A stretch of 64,000 nt of DNA from CBFDBF01 sp050293315 (GTDB lineage Bacteria; Pseudomonadota; Gammaproteobacteria; Chromatiales; Chromatiaceae), in NCBI GenBank assembly GCA_050293315.1, contig JBNKMS010000005.1, positions 1 to 64,000 on the forward strand. Reading direction: 5' to 3'. Under the pieces are notes generated by a model. The model was not told the DNA's origin, did not search any database, and was given only the letters and a program-made list of their open reading frames with translations. Shown piece after piece: positions 7,023 through 15,665 of this stretch. Each line of letters starts with the position of its first letter. Position 1 is the first letter of the stretch. Position numbers and translations under genes: made by a program.

Positions 7023-8096
7023 CTAACTCTGCCGCTCCTGCAGCGGCCCCTTGAGTTTGCCGGCCATGTCCCGCAACAGCTGCTCGGTATCGTCCCAATT
7101 GATACAGCCATCGGTCACTGAGACGCCATACTTCAACTTGTTGAGGTCGGCCGGGATCGGTTGATTACCTGCATGCAGGTTGCTCTCAAGCATAATACCC
7201 ATGATGGATCTGTTGCCATCCACTATCTGTTGGGTCACATCCTCTCCAACCTTGAGCTGCAGCTCCGGCTGTTTGCTGGAGTTGGCGTGGCTACAGTCGA
7301 CCATGATCTTCTCCTGCAGACCCGCCTTGCGTAGCGCCTCTTCACACTGGGCGATATGCTCGGCATCGTAGTTTGGCTTGCCGCCACCACCACGCAGGAT
7401 CACATGGCCGCAGACATTCCCGGTGGTCTTGACCACCGTCACCTGCCCCTGCTGGTTTATCCCCAGAAAGTTATGCGACTGCGAGACAGAGTGGAGTGCG
7501 TTGATAGCTACATCCAACCCACCATCGGTGCCATTCTTAAACCCCACCGGCATGGAGAGACCACTGGCCATCTCCCGATGGGTCTGGGACTCGGTGGTGC
7601 GCGCACCGATAGCGGCCCAGGCAAACAGGTCGGAGAGGTACTGCGGACTGATTGGATCCAGCGCCTCGGTAGCCGCCGGCAGACCAAGTTCGGCCAGCCA
7701 CAACAGCAGCTGACGCGCCTTATGCAGACCCTCTTCGATCCGGAATGAGTCATCCATATATGGATCGTTGATCAACCCCTTCCAACCCACCGTGGTACGC
7801 GGCTTCTCGAAATAGATCCGCATAACTATGTAGAGGCTCTCCGCCAGCTCTTCGCGCAGCGCCTGCAGCCTCTCGGCATACTCCCTGGCCGCATCGACGT
7901 CGTGAATCGAGCACGGCCCTGTCACCACCAGCAGACGATGATCCTTGCCGGTGAGGATGTCCTTGATGGTCTGACGCGCCTGCCACACCGTGTCCTCACC
8001 CACCACAGAGTTGGGGAGGTGGCGCTTCAGCTCCACCGGCGCGATCAGGATGCGCTCGGCGGCAACATTGGTATTGTAAATTTTATGTCTGCTCAT
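7023..8096 (-). CDS. 3-deoxy-7-phosphoheptulonate (DAHP) synthase, class I
   Basis: Condenses phosphoenolpyruvate with erythrose 4-phosphate in the first step of the shikimate pathway (cytoplasm). The 357-residue length is that of the AroF/AroG/AroH family. Typical stretches are TGPCSIHDVDAAREYAERL, YFEKPRTTVGWKGLINDP (PEP-binding), the GARTTESQTHREMASGLS loop, GFKNGTDG, ILRGG and the metal-ligand region MVDCSHANSSK. Which aromatic acid feeds back on it cannot be told from sequence here, so no isozyme symbol is given. It follows bioD by 42 bp on the same strand and may be transcribed with the biotin operon. Confidence 0.93.
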   Translation of the reverse strand: MSRHKIYNTNVAAERILIAPVELKRHLPNSVVGEDTVWQARQTIKDILTGKDHRLLVVTGPCSIHDVDAAREYAERLQALREELAESLYIVMRIYFEKPRTTVGWKGLINDPYMDDSFRIEEGLHKARQLLLWLAELGLPAATEALDPISPQYLSDLFAWAAIGARTTESQTHREMASGLSMPVGFKNGTDGGLDVAINALHSVSQSHNFLGINQQGQVTVVKTTGNVCGHVILRGGGGKPNYDAEHIAQCEEALRKAGLQEKIMVDCSHANSSKQPELQLKVGEDVTQQIVDGNRSIMGIMLESNLHAGNQPIPADLNKLKYGVSVTDGCINWDDTEQLLRDMAGKLKGPLQERQS

Positions 8097-8138
8097 GCTC
8101 GCTTCTTGGAAGGTCGAAAGTCGCTAATTGTACGGAGT

Positions 8139-8810
8139 TTACCTGGGTAGAGAAAGCCCGGCGGCCACTGTATCTGCTGTAACCTTCTCAAGATAGGGGA
8201 TTTTACCGATACAGGGGGCCGCAATCCGCTGCTCCAGGGTGGCGATATTACCCTCTAGCTCATCCATATCCGGCTCCACCTGGTTGGCCACCCAGCCGGC
8301 CAGTTGCAGACCAGAGGCAGCGATCGACTCCACACTCAGCAGGGCGTGGTTGATACAGCCAAGGCGCAGGCCGACCACCAGGATAAGCGGCAGACCTAAA
8401 GTGGATGCCAGTTCGGCGACATCGCCGTCCGGCCCCAGCGGGACCCGCCACCCACCTACACCCTCGACCAGCACCACATCCGCCAGGGAGGCCAGCTCCA
8501 GGTAGCCGTCACGGATCCGCTGGAACCGGATCTCTTCACCCTGCTGCTCCGCCGCCAGATGGGGGGCGATGGCAGGCTGGTATATATATGGATTGACCGT
8601 GGCGTAGGGTAGCTGCTGTGAACCTGCCTGCTGGATCCGCAGGGCGTCGTCGTTACGCAGCCCCTGTGCGCTCTCGACCGCCCCTGAGGCTACCGGCTTC
8701 ATCCCCAGCACACTCCTGCCCTGCGCCTGTAGCAGCTGCATCAGAGCGAGGGTGATCTCGGTCTTGCCGCAGCCGGTATCGGTGCCGGTTATAAAATAGC
8801 CTAGGTTCAT
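8139..8810 (-). CDS. bioD: Dethiobiotin synthetase
   Basis: ATP-dependent carboxylation and ring closure of 7,8-diaminopelargonate to dethiobiotin, the penultimate step of biotin synthesis. The 223-residue protein starts with the P-loop ITGTDTGCGKTEIT. It has GMKPVASGA with the catalytic Lys, PAIAPHLAAEQ (substrate site) and EGVGGWRVPLG. It is the last gene of bioB-F-H-C-D, 3 bp after bioC. A bioA gene is not in this window. Confidence 0.93.
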   Translation of the reverse strand: MNLGYFITGTDTGCGKTEITLALMQLLQAQGRSVLGMKPVASGAVESAQGLRNDDALRIQQAGSQQLPYATVNPYIYQPAIAPHLAAEQQGEEIRFQRIRDGYLELASLADVVLVEGVGGWRVPLGPDGDVAELASTLGLPLILVVGLRLGCINHALLSVESIAASGLQLAGWVANQVEPDMDELEGNIATLEQRIAAPCIGKIPYLEKVTADTVAAGLSLPR

Positions 8811-8813
8811 CGG

Positions 8814-9641
8814 TTATCTTATATCCTCTAGCGAGACGGACACGGAGGCCTGCTCCGGGACCCAGGCGTGGCCGTAGATCACCTCATAGCTCGCCGGTAG
8901 CAGCCCATCTACCCGGAACTGCTCATAGGCCTCCCGCATCGCCGCCATCTGCCCCTTGCCGGTGAGACCACGCGGCCTGTCGCTGGTGACGTTGTGCGCA
9001 CCCAGGACCTTGAGATCACGCATCAACTCCTCGACCCTACCATAGGTCAGGGTCATACGGTCCACATCCATGACCGACTCGGCAAACCCTGCCTGCAGCA
9101 GCATGTCCCCGATAATATGCATATCGAGAAAACTGCTGACATGGCTACTGCCATCCACACTGCCCCATGCCGCCCGCAGCTCCTGCAGGGTATCCGGGCC
9201 AAAGGTTGAAAACATCAGCAGCCCGCCCGGACGCAGGATCCGCCGCAGCTCACTGAAGGTATGTTCGAGTTCATTGCTCCACTGCAGGGCCAGGTTAGAG
9301 TAGATCAGATCGATCGTGTCGTCGGCCAGGGGTGGATGCTCCAGATCACCGCAGATACGACTGGGGCCGTGGTGCTGTGCCAGCTGCAGCATCGGCAGGG
9401 CAAAATCGAGGGTGATCACATCCGCCTCTTGGTAACGCTCGGCCAGGGCTGCGGCGGCCAGCCCGGTACCCGCACCCAGATCGAGTATGCGTTTAGGCGC
9501 CAGCCTGATCCACTGCAGCCGTTCGAGCATGCGGTGGCCGATCTCCCGCTGCAGTACCGCCACGTCATCATAGCGATCAGCCGCCCGGGAGAAGGCGCGG
9601 CGCGCCTGGCGCTTGTCTATTTTTATATTTGGTTCACTCAT
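8814..9641 (-). CDS. bioC: Malonyl-[acyl-carrier protein] O-methyltransferase
   Basis: Methylates malonyl-ACP with S-adenosylmethionine so that fatty acid synthase can build the pimeloyl chain. The 275-residue class I methyltransferase shows the family start (DKRQARRAFSRAADRYDDVA), SAM motif I (ILDLGAGTGLAAAAL) and the acidic motif VITLDFALPML. DLIYSNLALQWSNEL and LRPGGLLMFSTFGPDTL complete the fold. It precedes bioD and is separated from bioH by 260 bp that carry a palindromic repeat, an unusual gap in an otherwise tight operon. Confidence 0.92.
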   Translation of the reverse strand: MSEPNIKIDKRQARRAFSRAADRYDDVAVLQREIGHRMLERLQWIRLAPKRILDLGAGTGLAAAALAERYQEADVITLDFALPMLQLAQHHGPSRICGDLEHPPLADDTIDLIYSNLALQWSNELEHTFSELRRILRPGGLLMFSTFGPDTLQELRAAWGSVDGSSHVSSFLDMHIIGDMLLQAGFAESVMDVDRMTLTYGRVEELMRDLKVLGAHNVTSDRPRGLTGKGQMAAMREAYEQFRVDGLLPASYEVIYGHAWVPEQASVSVSLEDIR

Positions 9642-9681
9642 ATCAAAGCTCTATTCATACCCAGTACTGTCCCAAATATTT

Positions 9682-9785
9682 CCCTCTCCCTCTGGGAGAG
9701 GGTTAGGGTGAGGGGGTCTAAACAGATAACCCTTTGATTGTATTGATCCCCTCATCCTGTCCTTCTCCCGAAGGGAGAAGGGACG
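9682..9785. repeat. 104-bp intergenic palindromic repeat, copy 1
   Basis: Two hairpins (CCCTCTCCCTCTGGGAGAGGG and CCTTCTCCCGAAGGGAGAAGG) lie either side of a variable centre; GGGTGAGGGG and CCCCTCATCC form an outer pairing. A copy of identical length lies at 13693-13796. It sits in the bioH-bioC gap. Such BIME/REP-like units are common in proteobacteria. Confidence 0.85.
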
Positions 9786-9901
9786 CACAACCATAAATTT
9801 CATGTCTCATAATTACTGTGATCACGTAATAGCCATTCAGCACAATGTATATCTGCTCTACCATTTAATCTAAGCGGAACAGCAGTAATTCATACCCCCC
9901 A

Positions 9902-10675
9902 CTAGTGGATGATTTCCAAAAGCCCCTCCAACTGCTCGATACAATACTCCGGGTGCGACAGAAATGGGGTGTGGGCCGCCCTCGACACTATCTTGACCAG
10001 AGCCTGCGGCAGCAGTCGCTGCAACTCCCCACCCAGCGCCGCCGGCACCAGGGTGTCGCGCTCACCCAATATCCAGAGCTGCGGACAGCTGATGGTCGGC
10101 AGCTGGTCCCGCAGATCCACACTCAACAGTAGCTGTAGACCGGCCTCCAGGGCACCGGGGGCCGGGGCCGGCCGGTCCGCCAACTGTTGGCGCAGACTGC
10201 GCAACAGGTCGCGCGCGCCTCTGTCCCCCTGCAGTTGCAGTGCGAGGAAGCGCCCCAATGTCTGCTGGTGGTCCCGCTCCAGCTCCTGGGCGAACTGCTG
10301 CAGCACCTCTGTTGCAATGGCGTGGTCCCAGCCATCCGCGCGAGTAAACCGTGGCGTACCGGCGAGCGTTACCAGCCCGGAGATACGCTGCGGTGCAACC
10401 GCCGCCGCCCGCTGTGCCAGCATGGAGCCGAGAGACCAGCCGATCCAGACCGACTGCTCCGGGGCCTCCGCCAGCACCATCTCCACCCACTCATCCAGCG
10501 ACCCCTTACCTGGGGTGTAGCCACTCTCACCGTGGCCGGGAAGATCGACCAGGGTGACTCGATACCTCTGACCCAGCGTGTCGGCGAACGCGCCCCATAT
10601 GGCGCTGTTCATGCCCCAACCATGCAGTAGCAACAGCTCTCTCCCCTCCCCCATTGTAGTGGTGTGCAGTCTCAT
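9902..10675 (-). CDS. bioH: Pimeloyl-[acyl-carrier protein] methyl ester esterase
   Basis: Serine hydrolase that removes the methyl group from pimeloyl-ACP methyl ester, ending the BioC-started pathway. The 257-residue alpha/beta hydrolase has the oxyanion strand LLLLHGWGMNSAIW, nucleophile elbow GWSLGSMLAQ, acid region LWILGERDTLVP and catalytic His in AAHTPFLSHP. Its ATG overlaps the bioF stop codon by 4 bp, indicating translational coupling. Confidence 0.92.
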   Translation of the reverse strand: MRLHTTTMGEGRELLLLHGWGMNSAIWGAFADTLGQRYRVTLVDLPGHGESGYTPGKGSLDEWVEMVLAEAPEQSVWIGWSLGSMLAQRAAAVAPQRISGLVTLAGTPRFTRADGWDHAIATEVLQQFAQELERDHQQTLGRFLALQLQGDRGARDLLRSLRQQLADRPAPAPGALEAGLQLLLSVDLRDQLPTISCPQLWILGERDTLVPAALGGELQRLLPQALVKIVSRAAHTPFLSHPEYCIEQLEGLLEIIH

Positions 10676-11823
10676 CCCTGGAGTCTCTCCAGCGCCTGCA
10701 GCAGTCGCTGCAGCTGCTCATCACTATGGCTACAAGAGAGGGTGATACGCAGCCGCGCGCCCCCCTTGGGGACTGTCGGTGGACGGATTGCGGTTACCAG
10801 TATCCCCTCATCCTCGAGGCGTCTGCTCCACTCAAGCGCCTGCTCTGAGCTCCCTGCCACTATCGGCTGGATCGGGGTGGTCGACTGCATCAGCGGCAGG
10901 CCGATCTCCTCCACCCCGCGACGGAACCTGGCAATCAACTCCTGCAGCCGCTCCCGCCGCCACCCCTCCTCCTGCACCAACCGCAGGGAGACACGGGTTG
11001 CGGCGGCCAGCGCCGGCGGCAGGGCGGTTGTATAGATATAGCTGCGTGCGGACTGGATCAGGGTCTCGATCAGCTCCTCGGAGCCGGCGACAAAGGCGCC
11101 GAAGGTACCGAAGGCCTTGCCCAAGGTACCCATCAGGATCGGCACCTCATCCAGCCCCAGACCGAAGTGCTCCAGGCTGCCCGCACCATTTTCCCCCAGC
11201 ACACCTATGCCGTGGGCATCATCCACCATCAGCCAGGCCGATCTCTGCCTGCAGATCTCGGCCAGCCTGCGCAGAGGGGCAATATCGCCATCCATGCTGA
11301 AGAGGCCATCCACCGCCACCAGGGCCTCACCGCCATCCTTGGAATCCAAATGCTGCTCCAGGGCCTCCATATCGGAGTGGGCGAAGCGTTTGAAATTGGC
11401 CTGGGAGAGCAGGCCGCCATCGATCAGGGATGCATGATTGAGGCGGTCTTCATAGACCGTATCGCCACGCCCCAGCAGGGCCGTAATCACCCCCTGATTT
11501 GCCATATACCCGGTTGAGAACAGGAGCGCGCGGGGACGCCCGGTGAATTCCGCCAACTCCTCCTCCAGGGCGTGATGTTCGGAGGTGTGGCCGCTGACCA
11601 GATGCGAGGCGCCACTACCGACCCCCCAGCGCTCCGCACCCTGCTGCAGTGCTGCAACCACCTCTGGATGGTTGGCCAGCCCAAGATAGTCGTTACTGCA
11701 GAAGCCCAGCATCGCCCTGCCATCGACCACAACCTCCGCCCCCTGGGAGCCGGACACCACCCTGCGACGGCGATAGAGGTGCTCCTCTTTGCGCCTGTCC
11801 AGCTCTGGTCGCAGTGGCTTCAT
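10672..11823 (-). CDS. bioF: 8-amino-7-oxononanoate synthase
   Basis: PLP enzyme that condenses pimeloyl-ACP with alanine. Visible features are FCSNDYLGLANHPEV, GSGASHLVSGHTSEH, DDAHGIGVLGENG and the PLP-lysine region MGTLGKAFGTFGAF. The ATG chosen lies 7 bp after the bioB stop and gives 383 residues, the family's usual length. An upstream in-frame TTG would add 13 residues and overlap bioB. Operon order is bioB-F-H-C-D. Confidence 0.93.
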   Translation of the reverse strand: MKPLRPELDRRKEEHLYRRRRVVSGSQGAEVVVDGRAMLGFCSNDYLGLANHPEVVAALQQGAERWGVGSGASHLVSGHTSEHHALEEELAEFTGRPRALLFSTGYMANQGVITALLGRGDTVYEDRLNHASLIDGGLLSQANFKRFAHSDMEALEQHLDSKDGGEALVAVDGLFSMDGDIAPLRRLAEICRQRSAWLMVDDAHGIGVLGENGAGSLEHFGLGLDEVPILMGTLGKAFGTFGAFVAGSEELIETLIQSARSYIYTTALPPALAAATRVSLRLVQEEGWRRERLQELIARFRRGVEEIGLPLMQSTTPIQPIVAGSSEQALEWSRRLEDEGILVTAIRPPTVPKGGARLRITLSCSHSDEQLQRLLQALERLQG

Positions 11824-11830
11824 ATCCGGA

Positions 11831-12838
11831 TCAGGCCTGAACGCTGTCTGCACCGCTGCCAAGGTTTAGACTCGGGTGCTGTTGACGCTGCTCGAACTGC
11901 ATGCCGAGGCGCTGCAACAGATCACGGTCCCTATCGGCATCCGGATTTTCGGTAGTCAGCAGCCGCTCTCCATAGAAAATGGAGTTGGCGCCGGCGAGGA
12001 AACAGAGGGCCTGCATCTGGTCGTTCATCTCGCTCCGCCCGGCGGAGAGCCGTACATTGGACCTTGGCATCATGATACGGGCCGCGGCGACTACCCGCAC
12101 AAACTCGAACGGGTCCAACTCTGCAGCGCCATACAGCGGGGTACCCTCCACCTGGACCAGCATGTTTATCGGTACGGAGGTCGGGTGTCTGGGCAGATTC
12201 GCCAGCTCCCGCAGCATGGAGGCGCGGTCCCGGCGTGACTCCCCCATCCCCAAGATACCGCCGCTACAGGTGTTGATACCCTGAGCACGGATATATTCGA
12301 GGGTCTGCAGGCGGTCCTGATAGGTGCGGGTGGTAACCACGTTACTGTAGAACTCGGGAGAGGTATCCAGGTTGTGGTTGTAGTAGTTGAGTCCGACCTC
12401 CCCCAGGCGGGCGGCCTGCTTCTCGGTCAGCATACCCAGGGTCACACAGCTCTCCATATCGAGCCCATGCACCGCCTCGATCATCTCTATGACCCGCTCC
12501 AGATTGCTATCCGTGGGGTTACGCCACGCCGCCCCCATACAGAAACGGGTGGCACCCTTATCCTTTGCTGCCTGGGCGGCCTGAATCACATCATCCAGCG
12601 GCAGCAGTCGCTCCGGCTGCAGATCGGCGGAGTGCTTGGCGCTCTGCGAGCAGTAGCCACAGTCCTCGGCACAGGCCCCGGTCTTGATGCTGAGCAGACT
12701 ACTGACCTGGACACTATTGGGGTCAAAGTTCTGCCGGTGGATGGAGTGGGCCTTGAATATCAGATCGTTGAAGGGGAGGTCCAATAGCCCCTCGATCTCA
12801 TCAATCTCCCAGTCGTGACGTAGCTTCTGCTCACCCAT
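11831..12838 (-). CDS. bioB: Biotin synthase
   Basis: Radical-SAM enzyme that inserts sulfur into dethiobiotin. The 335-residue protein carries the 4Fe-4S motif CAEDCGYC after KTG, then FCMGAAWRNP, LNYYNHNLDTSPEFY, TCSGGILGMGE and NMLVQVEGTPL, and the conserved LSAGR near residue 265. It is the first gene of the biotin operon, divergent from comF over about 90 bp. No sequence matching the classical BirA operator (TTGTAAACC-type half-sites) was seen there. Confidence 0.95.
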   Translation of the reverse strand: MGEQKLRHDWEIDEIEGLLDLPFNDLIFKAHSIHRQNFDPNSVQVSSLLSIKTGACAEDCGYCSQSAKHSADLQPERLLPLDDVIQAAQAAKDKGATRFCMGAAWRNPTDSNLERVIEMIEAVHGLDMESCVTLGMLTEKQAARLGEVGLNYYNHNLDTSPEFYSNVVTTRTYQDRLQTLEYIRAQGINTCSGGILGMGESRRDRASMLRELANLPRHPTSVPINMLVQVEGTPLYGAAELDPFEFVRVVAAARIMMPRSNVRLSAGRSEMNDQMQALCFLAGANSIFYGERLLTTENPDADRDRDLLQRLGMQFEQRQQHPSLNLGSGADSVQA

Positions 12839-12929
12839 AATCTCTGCCCTTCAATTCGTATTAAGTGTAAAATCGACCAACCAGCCAATGGTAAGGAAAG
12901 CTGCCCCACTGTCAACCGAGAAGGATCTC

Positions 12930-13649
12930 ATGGTTTACAATTGGCCATTATTTATACAACGGTCTATCTACCCCTCGCGCTGTCTGCTCTGCGGTGGGGC
13001 CGGTGACAACGCCAGGGACATCGACCTCTGTCCCGCGTGCCGCAAGGAGCTGCCGCACAACTCCCACTACTGCTACCGCTGCGCCCTGCCGCTGCCCTCC
13101 TCCGTGCCTGCAGGCAGCCTCTGCGGGGCATGTCTGCAGCGGCGACTGCCGTTTGAACGCACTATCGCACCACTGATATACCAGCACCCGGTCGCCGACC
13201 TGATAGCCGGGCTCAAGTTTCACGCCAGGCTGCAATACGGACGTATGCTGTCGACACTACTGCTGGAGCAGATCCTCGACTCCACACCGACCGAGATGCC
13301 CCAGCTGCTGATCCCGGTACCGCTGCACCGTAAGCGACTCCGGGAGAGGGGCTATAACCAGGCGGTGGAGCTGGCACGCCCACTTGGTCGGCAACTCGAT
13401 ATCCCCATTGATCTCAGCAGCTGCCGCCGGATCAGGGCCACCAGCAGCCAATCGGCCCTGCATATCAAGGAGAGACGCAGTAATGTCCGCGGCGCCTTCG
13501 AGCTATCGAAAGAGATAGCGGCCGACCATGTCGCCCTGCTGGACGATGTCGTGACCACCGGCAACACCGTGGCCGAGCTGGCCAGGGTGTTGCGCAGGGG
13601 TGGGGTCAAGCGGGTGGATGTGTGGGCGCTGGCCCGTACTGCCTATTAG
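12930..13649 (+). CDS. comF: ComF family protein (phosphoribosyltransferase fold)
   Basis: ComF-like protein linked to DNA uptake or nucleotide recycling. An N-terminal zinc-binding part has paired Cys (RCLLCGGAG, LCPACRKEL, YCYRCALPL, LCGACLQRR). A type I phosphoribosyltransferase domain follows, with LIPVPLHRKRLRERGYNQA and the PRPP loop VALLDDVVTTGNTV. The ATG chosen has AAGGA 4 nt upstream; an in-frame ATG at 12888 would add 14 residues. It diverges from bioB, a common gammaproteobacterial arrangement. Confidence 0.88.
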   Translation: MVYNWPLFIQRSIYPSRCLLCGGAGDNARDIDLCPACRKELPHNSHYCYRCALPLPSSVPAGSLCGACLQRRLPFERTIAPLIYQHPVADLIAGLKFHARLQYGRMLSTLLLEQILDSTPTEMPQLLIPVPLHRKRLRERGYNQAVELARPLGRQLDIPIDLSSCRRIRATSSQSALHIKERRSNVRGAFELSKEIAADHVALLDDVVTTGNTVAELARVLRRGGVKRVDVWALARTAY

Positions 13650-13650
13650 G

Positions 13651-13920
13651 GCTCTGATAAATGCCATCCATGGCGCTGCTTTCCCACATAATCCCCTCTC
13701 CCTCCGGGAGAGGGTTAGGGTGAGGGGGTCTGAAAAGCTAATGCTTTGATTTTATTAATCCCCTCATCCTGTCCTTCTCCCGAAGGGAGAAGGGACGCTA
13801 CATGTTTGATTTTCGTGTCTCAAACACCAATAAAGCTGCAAAAGCCTGGCAACATAAGGAATTACACCCTCACAAAGTAAACTAAATGGGGTAGCAACGC
13901 ATCCATGGCATTATCAGAGC
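13651..13920. repeat. Candidate MITE-like element with terminal inverted repeats
   Basis: The left end GCTCTGATAaATGCCAT begins 1 bp after the comF stop codon. Its complement (ATGGCATTATCAGAGC) ends at 13920; the two differ by one inserted base. The ends enclose the second copy of the 104-bp palindromic repeat. No coding capacity. A small non-autonomous element or nested REP cluster is inferred. Confidence 0.55.
13693..13796. repeat. 104-bp intergenic palindromic repeat, copy 2
   Basis: Same two-hairpin structure and length as the copy at 9682-9785, including CCCTCATCCTGTCCTTCTCC. The copies differ mainly in the central A+T-rich spacer, and some similarity continues for about 30 bp beyond (TTTCGTGTCTCA here, TTTCATGTCTCA there). 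Confidence 0.85.
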
Positions 13921-13922
13921 AC

Positions 13923-14004
13923 GGAAACAGAAAATGCGATTTCCTGTTTCCTCCATTTTCAATCACCTTCAGTGATCGAAAATGGCGGCACATCCCTGTG
14001 CCGC
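13923..14004. repeat. Three consecutive stem-loops upstream of hisG
   Basis: First: GGAAACAG pairs with CTGTTTCC (13923-13951). Second: CCATTTTCaATCAC pairs with GTGATcGAAAATGG around a 5-nt loop (13953-13985). Third: GCGGCACA-tccc-TGTGCCGC (13985-14004). The remaining 107 bp to the hisG start has no clear promoter. Confidence 0.75.
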
Positions 14005-14111
14005 TGGAAGCCCTGAATTAATCATAGGTTTCTCAAAACTGTTACCATGGTAGTTGGCAAAGCGCGGGATAACACCGACAATAGCAGCATCAAAAAAAGA
14101 GAGGCAACAGC

Positions 14112-14984
14112 ATGCAGCAGCTAAAACTGGGGGTACCCAAGGGGAGTCTGGAGAAGGCCACTATCTCACTCTTCTCCCAGGCGGGGTGGGAGATAACACC
14201 CCGCTCCCGCAACTACTTCCCCCACATCAATGATCCGGAGATCCAGTGTGCCCTGGTGCGCTCTCAGGAGATGGCCCCCTATGTGGCCAACGGTACCCTG
14301 GACCTCGGCCTGACCGGCCACGACTGGATCCTGGAGACGGCGGCCGAGGTGGAGGAGATCTGCGAGTTGGTATACTCCAAGAGCTCTGACCAGCCGTGTC
14401 GCTGGGTACTGGTGGTGCCACAGAACTCCCCTATTCAATCGATAGAGGACCTGCAGGGGAAAAAGATTGCAACGGAGCTGGTCGGTTTTACCACCCGCTA
14501 TCTGCAGGAGCGTGGGATTGAGGCCACGGTTGAGTTCTCCTGGGGTGCGACCGAGGCAAAGGCGGTAGAGGGGCTGGTGGACGCAGTGGTAGAGATCACC
14601 GAGACCGGCAGCACCATCAAGGCCCACGGCCTGCGCATCGTCTGTGACCTGCTGCATACCGAGACCAGGTTGATAACCAACAAGGCGGCGCTGGCAAACC
14701 CATGGAAGCGGGCGAAGATAGAACAGATATCGCTGATGCTGCAGGCGGCACTGCAGGCGCGGCAGAAGGTGGCACTGAAGATGAACGTGCCGGCTAAACA
14801 ATTGGAGGCAGTGGTAGCCATGCTACCCAGCCTGCATGCCCCTACGGTCAACAGTCTGCATGATAAAGAGTGGCTGGCGATTGAGACGGTGGTAGACAGT
14901 AACGAGGTACGCGATCTGATCCCCCGCCTGAAGGGTGCCGGGGCAGAGGGTATTTTAGAGTATGAATTACGTAAAATGGTCTGA
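14112..14984 (+). CDS. hisG: ATP phosphoribosyltransferase, long form
   Basis: First step of histidine biosynthesis, joining ATP and PRPP; the committed, histidine-inhibited step. At 290 residues this is the long form with a C-terminal regulatory domain (about 215-290) and so should not need HisZ. Visible parts are LGVPKGSLEKATISLF, the GLTGHDWILE segment, KIATELVGFTTRYLQE and the PRPP-loop region DAVVEITETGSTIKAHGL. GAGAGGCAACAGC precedes the ATG. It stands apart from other his genes. Confidence 0.94.
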   Translation: MQQLKLGVPKGSLEKATISLFSQAGWEITPRSRNYFPHINDPEIQCALVRSQEMAPYVANGTLDLGLTGHDWILETAAEVEEICELVYSKSSDQPCRWVLVVPQNSPIQSIEDLQGKKIATELVGFTTRYLQERGIEATVEFSWGATEAKAVEGLVDAVVEITETGSTIKAHGLRIVCDLLHTETRLITNKAALANPWKRAKIEQISLMLQAALQARQKVALKMNVPAKQLEAVVAMLPSLHAPTVNSLHDKEWLAIETVVDSNEVRDLIPRLKGAGAEGILEYELRKMV

Positions 14985-15003
14985 AGACCAGAGGAGTCAT
15001 AGC

Positions 15004-15315
15004 ATGAAAAAACATCTACTTCTGCTACTACCAGTGGCCGCGCTTACAGCAACCTTTAGTGGCTGTAGCAGTGAGCCTGAATGGGTAGCCGTGTATGAGG
15101 ATTGTAAGAACCACGTCACCGAAGCCGCGGAGGGAATGAAGAGCGAAAACAGCAGCACCGGCGAGCAGCATCCGATGGCAGCGGCGATGGAGGGGATGGT
15201 GATCTCCATGGGCATGGCGGCGTGTGAATCAATCAAGCAGGTGTGTGAAAACGACCCTGAGGGTGGCGCCTGTCAGGCGATCATTGCAGAGTCCAAGAAA
15301 AACGCGGAGAAGTAG
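15004..15315 (+). CDS. Small putative lipoprotein
   Basis: Not recognised. The ATG chosen has AGGAG about 9 nt upstream and gives 103 residues. The signal peptide ends in TATFSGC, a plausible lipobox, so the mature protein would start at Cys and be membrane-anchored. Four further Cys residues (YEDCKNH, MAACESI, QVCENDP, GGACQAI) could form two disulfides, and the middle is Met-rich (HPMAAAMEGMVISMGMAA). It starts 20 bp after hisG on the same strand. Confidence 0.7.
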   Translation: MKKHLLLLLPVAALTATFSGCSSEPEWVAVYEDCKNHVTEAAEGMKSENSSTGEQHPMAAAMEGMVISMGMAACESIKQVCENDPEGGACQAIIAESKKNAEK

Positions 15316-15353
15316 CGCCGGGCTCTTCTGTTGTATCTGAACCGAGAGTGATG

Positions 15354-15656
15354 ATGAATGCGAAAAATATTTTGAAGGCATTTGCTATATCTGTCGTAGT
15401 AAATGCCCTCTATATATTTCATATCTCATCATCCTCTTTTGTAGCACAAGGAGCGAGCATAGGCCTGGACAAGAGTGCCGGGCGTCTTGAGGCATTTATC
15501 CAGGCCTCAAAGATGATTAACGGCTTTTGGCCTCGCATCGTAGAGGGTTGGGCCTACTCGTTTGGTCTCTGTTTTATCTCATGTCTGCTACTGCTGCTCG
15601 CAATAAAACAGCGGACAGATAGCAAGTCCGATGTTCATACAGCCAGCGACGGTTGA
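15354..15656 (+). CDS. Hypothetical small membrane protein
   Basis: Not recognised. About 100 residues with two predicted membrane helices, one near residues 6-24 (LKAFAISVVVNALYIFHI) and one near 66-84 (YSFGLCFISCLLLLLAI). The connecting segment is probably periplasmic. Several adjacent start codons exist (GTG ATG ATG); GAGAG upstream best fits the second ATG. It follows the small lipoprotein by 38 bp and converges with the FHA gene. Confidence 0.6.
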   Translation: MNAKNILKAFAISVVVNALYIFHISSSSFVAQGASIGLDKSAGRLEAFIQASKMINGFWPRIVEGWAYSFGLCFISCLLLLLAIKQRTDSKSDVHTASDG

Positions 15657-15665
15657 ACGGCAGCG

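Noticed and set aside
12839..12929. BirA operator in the bioB-comF gap
   Set aside because: No pair of half-sites of the TTGTAAACC type could be found.
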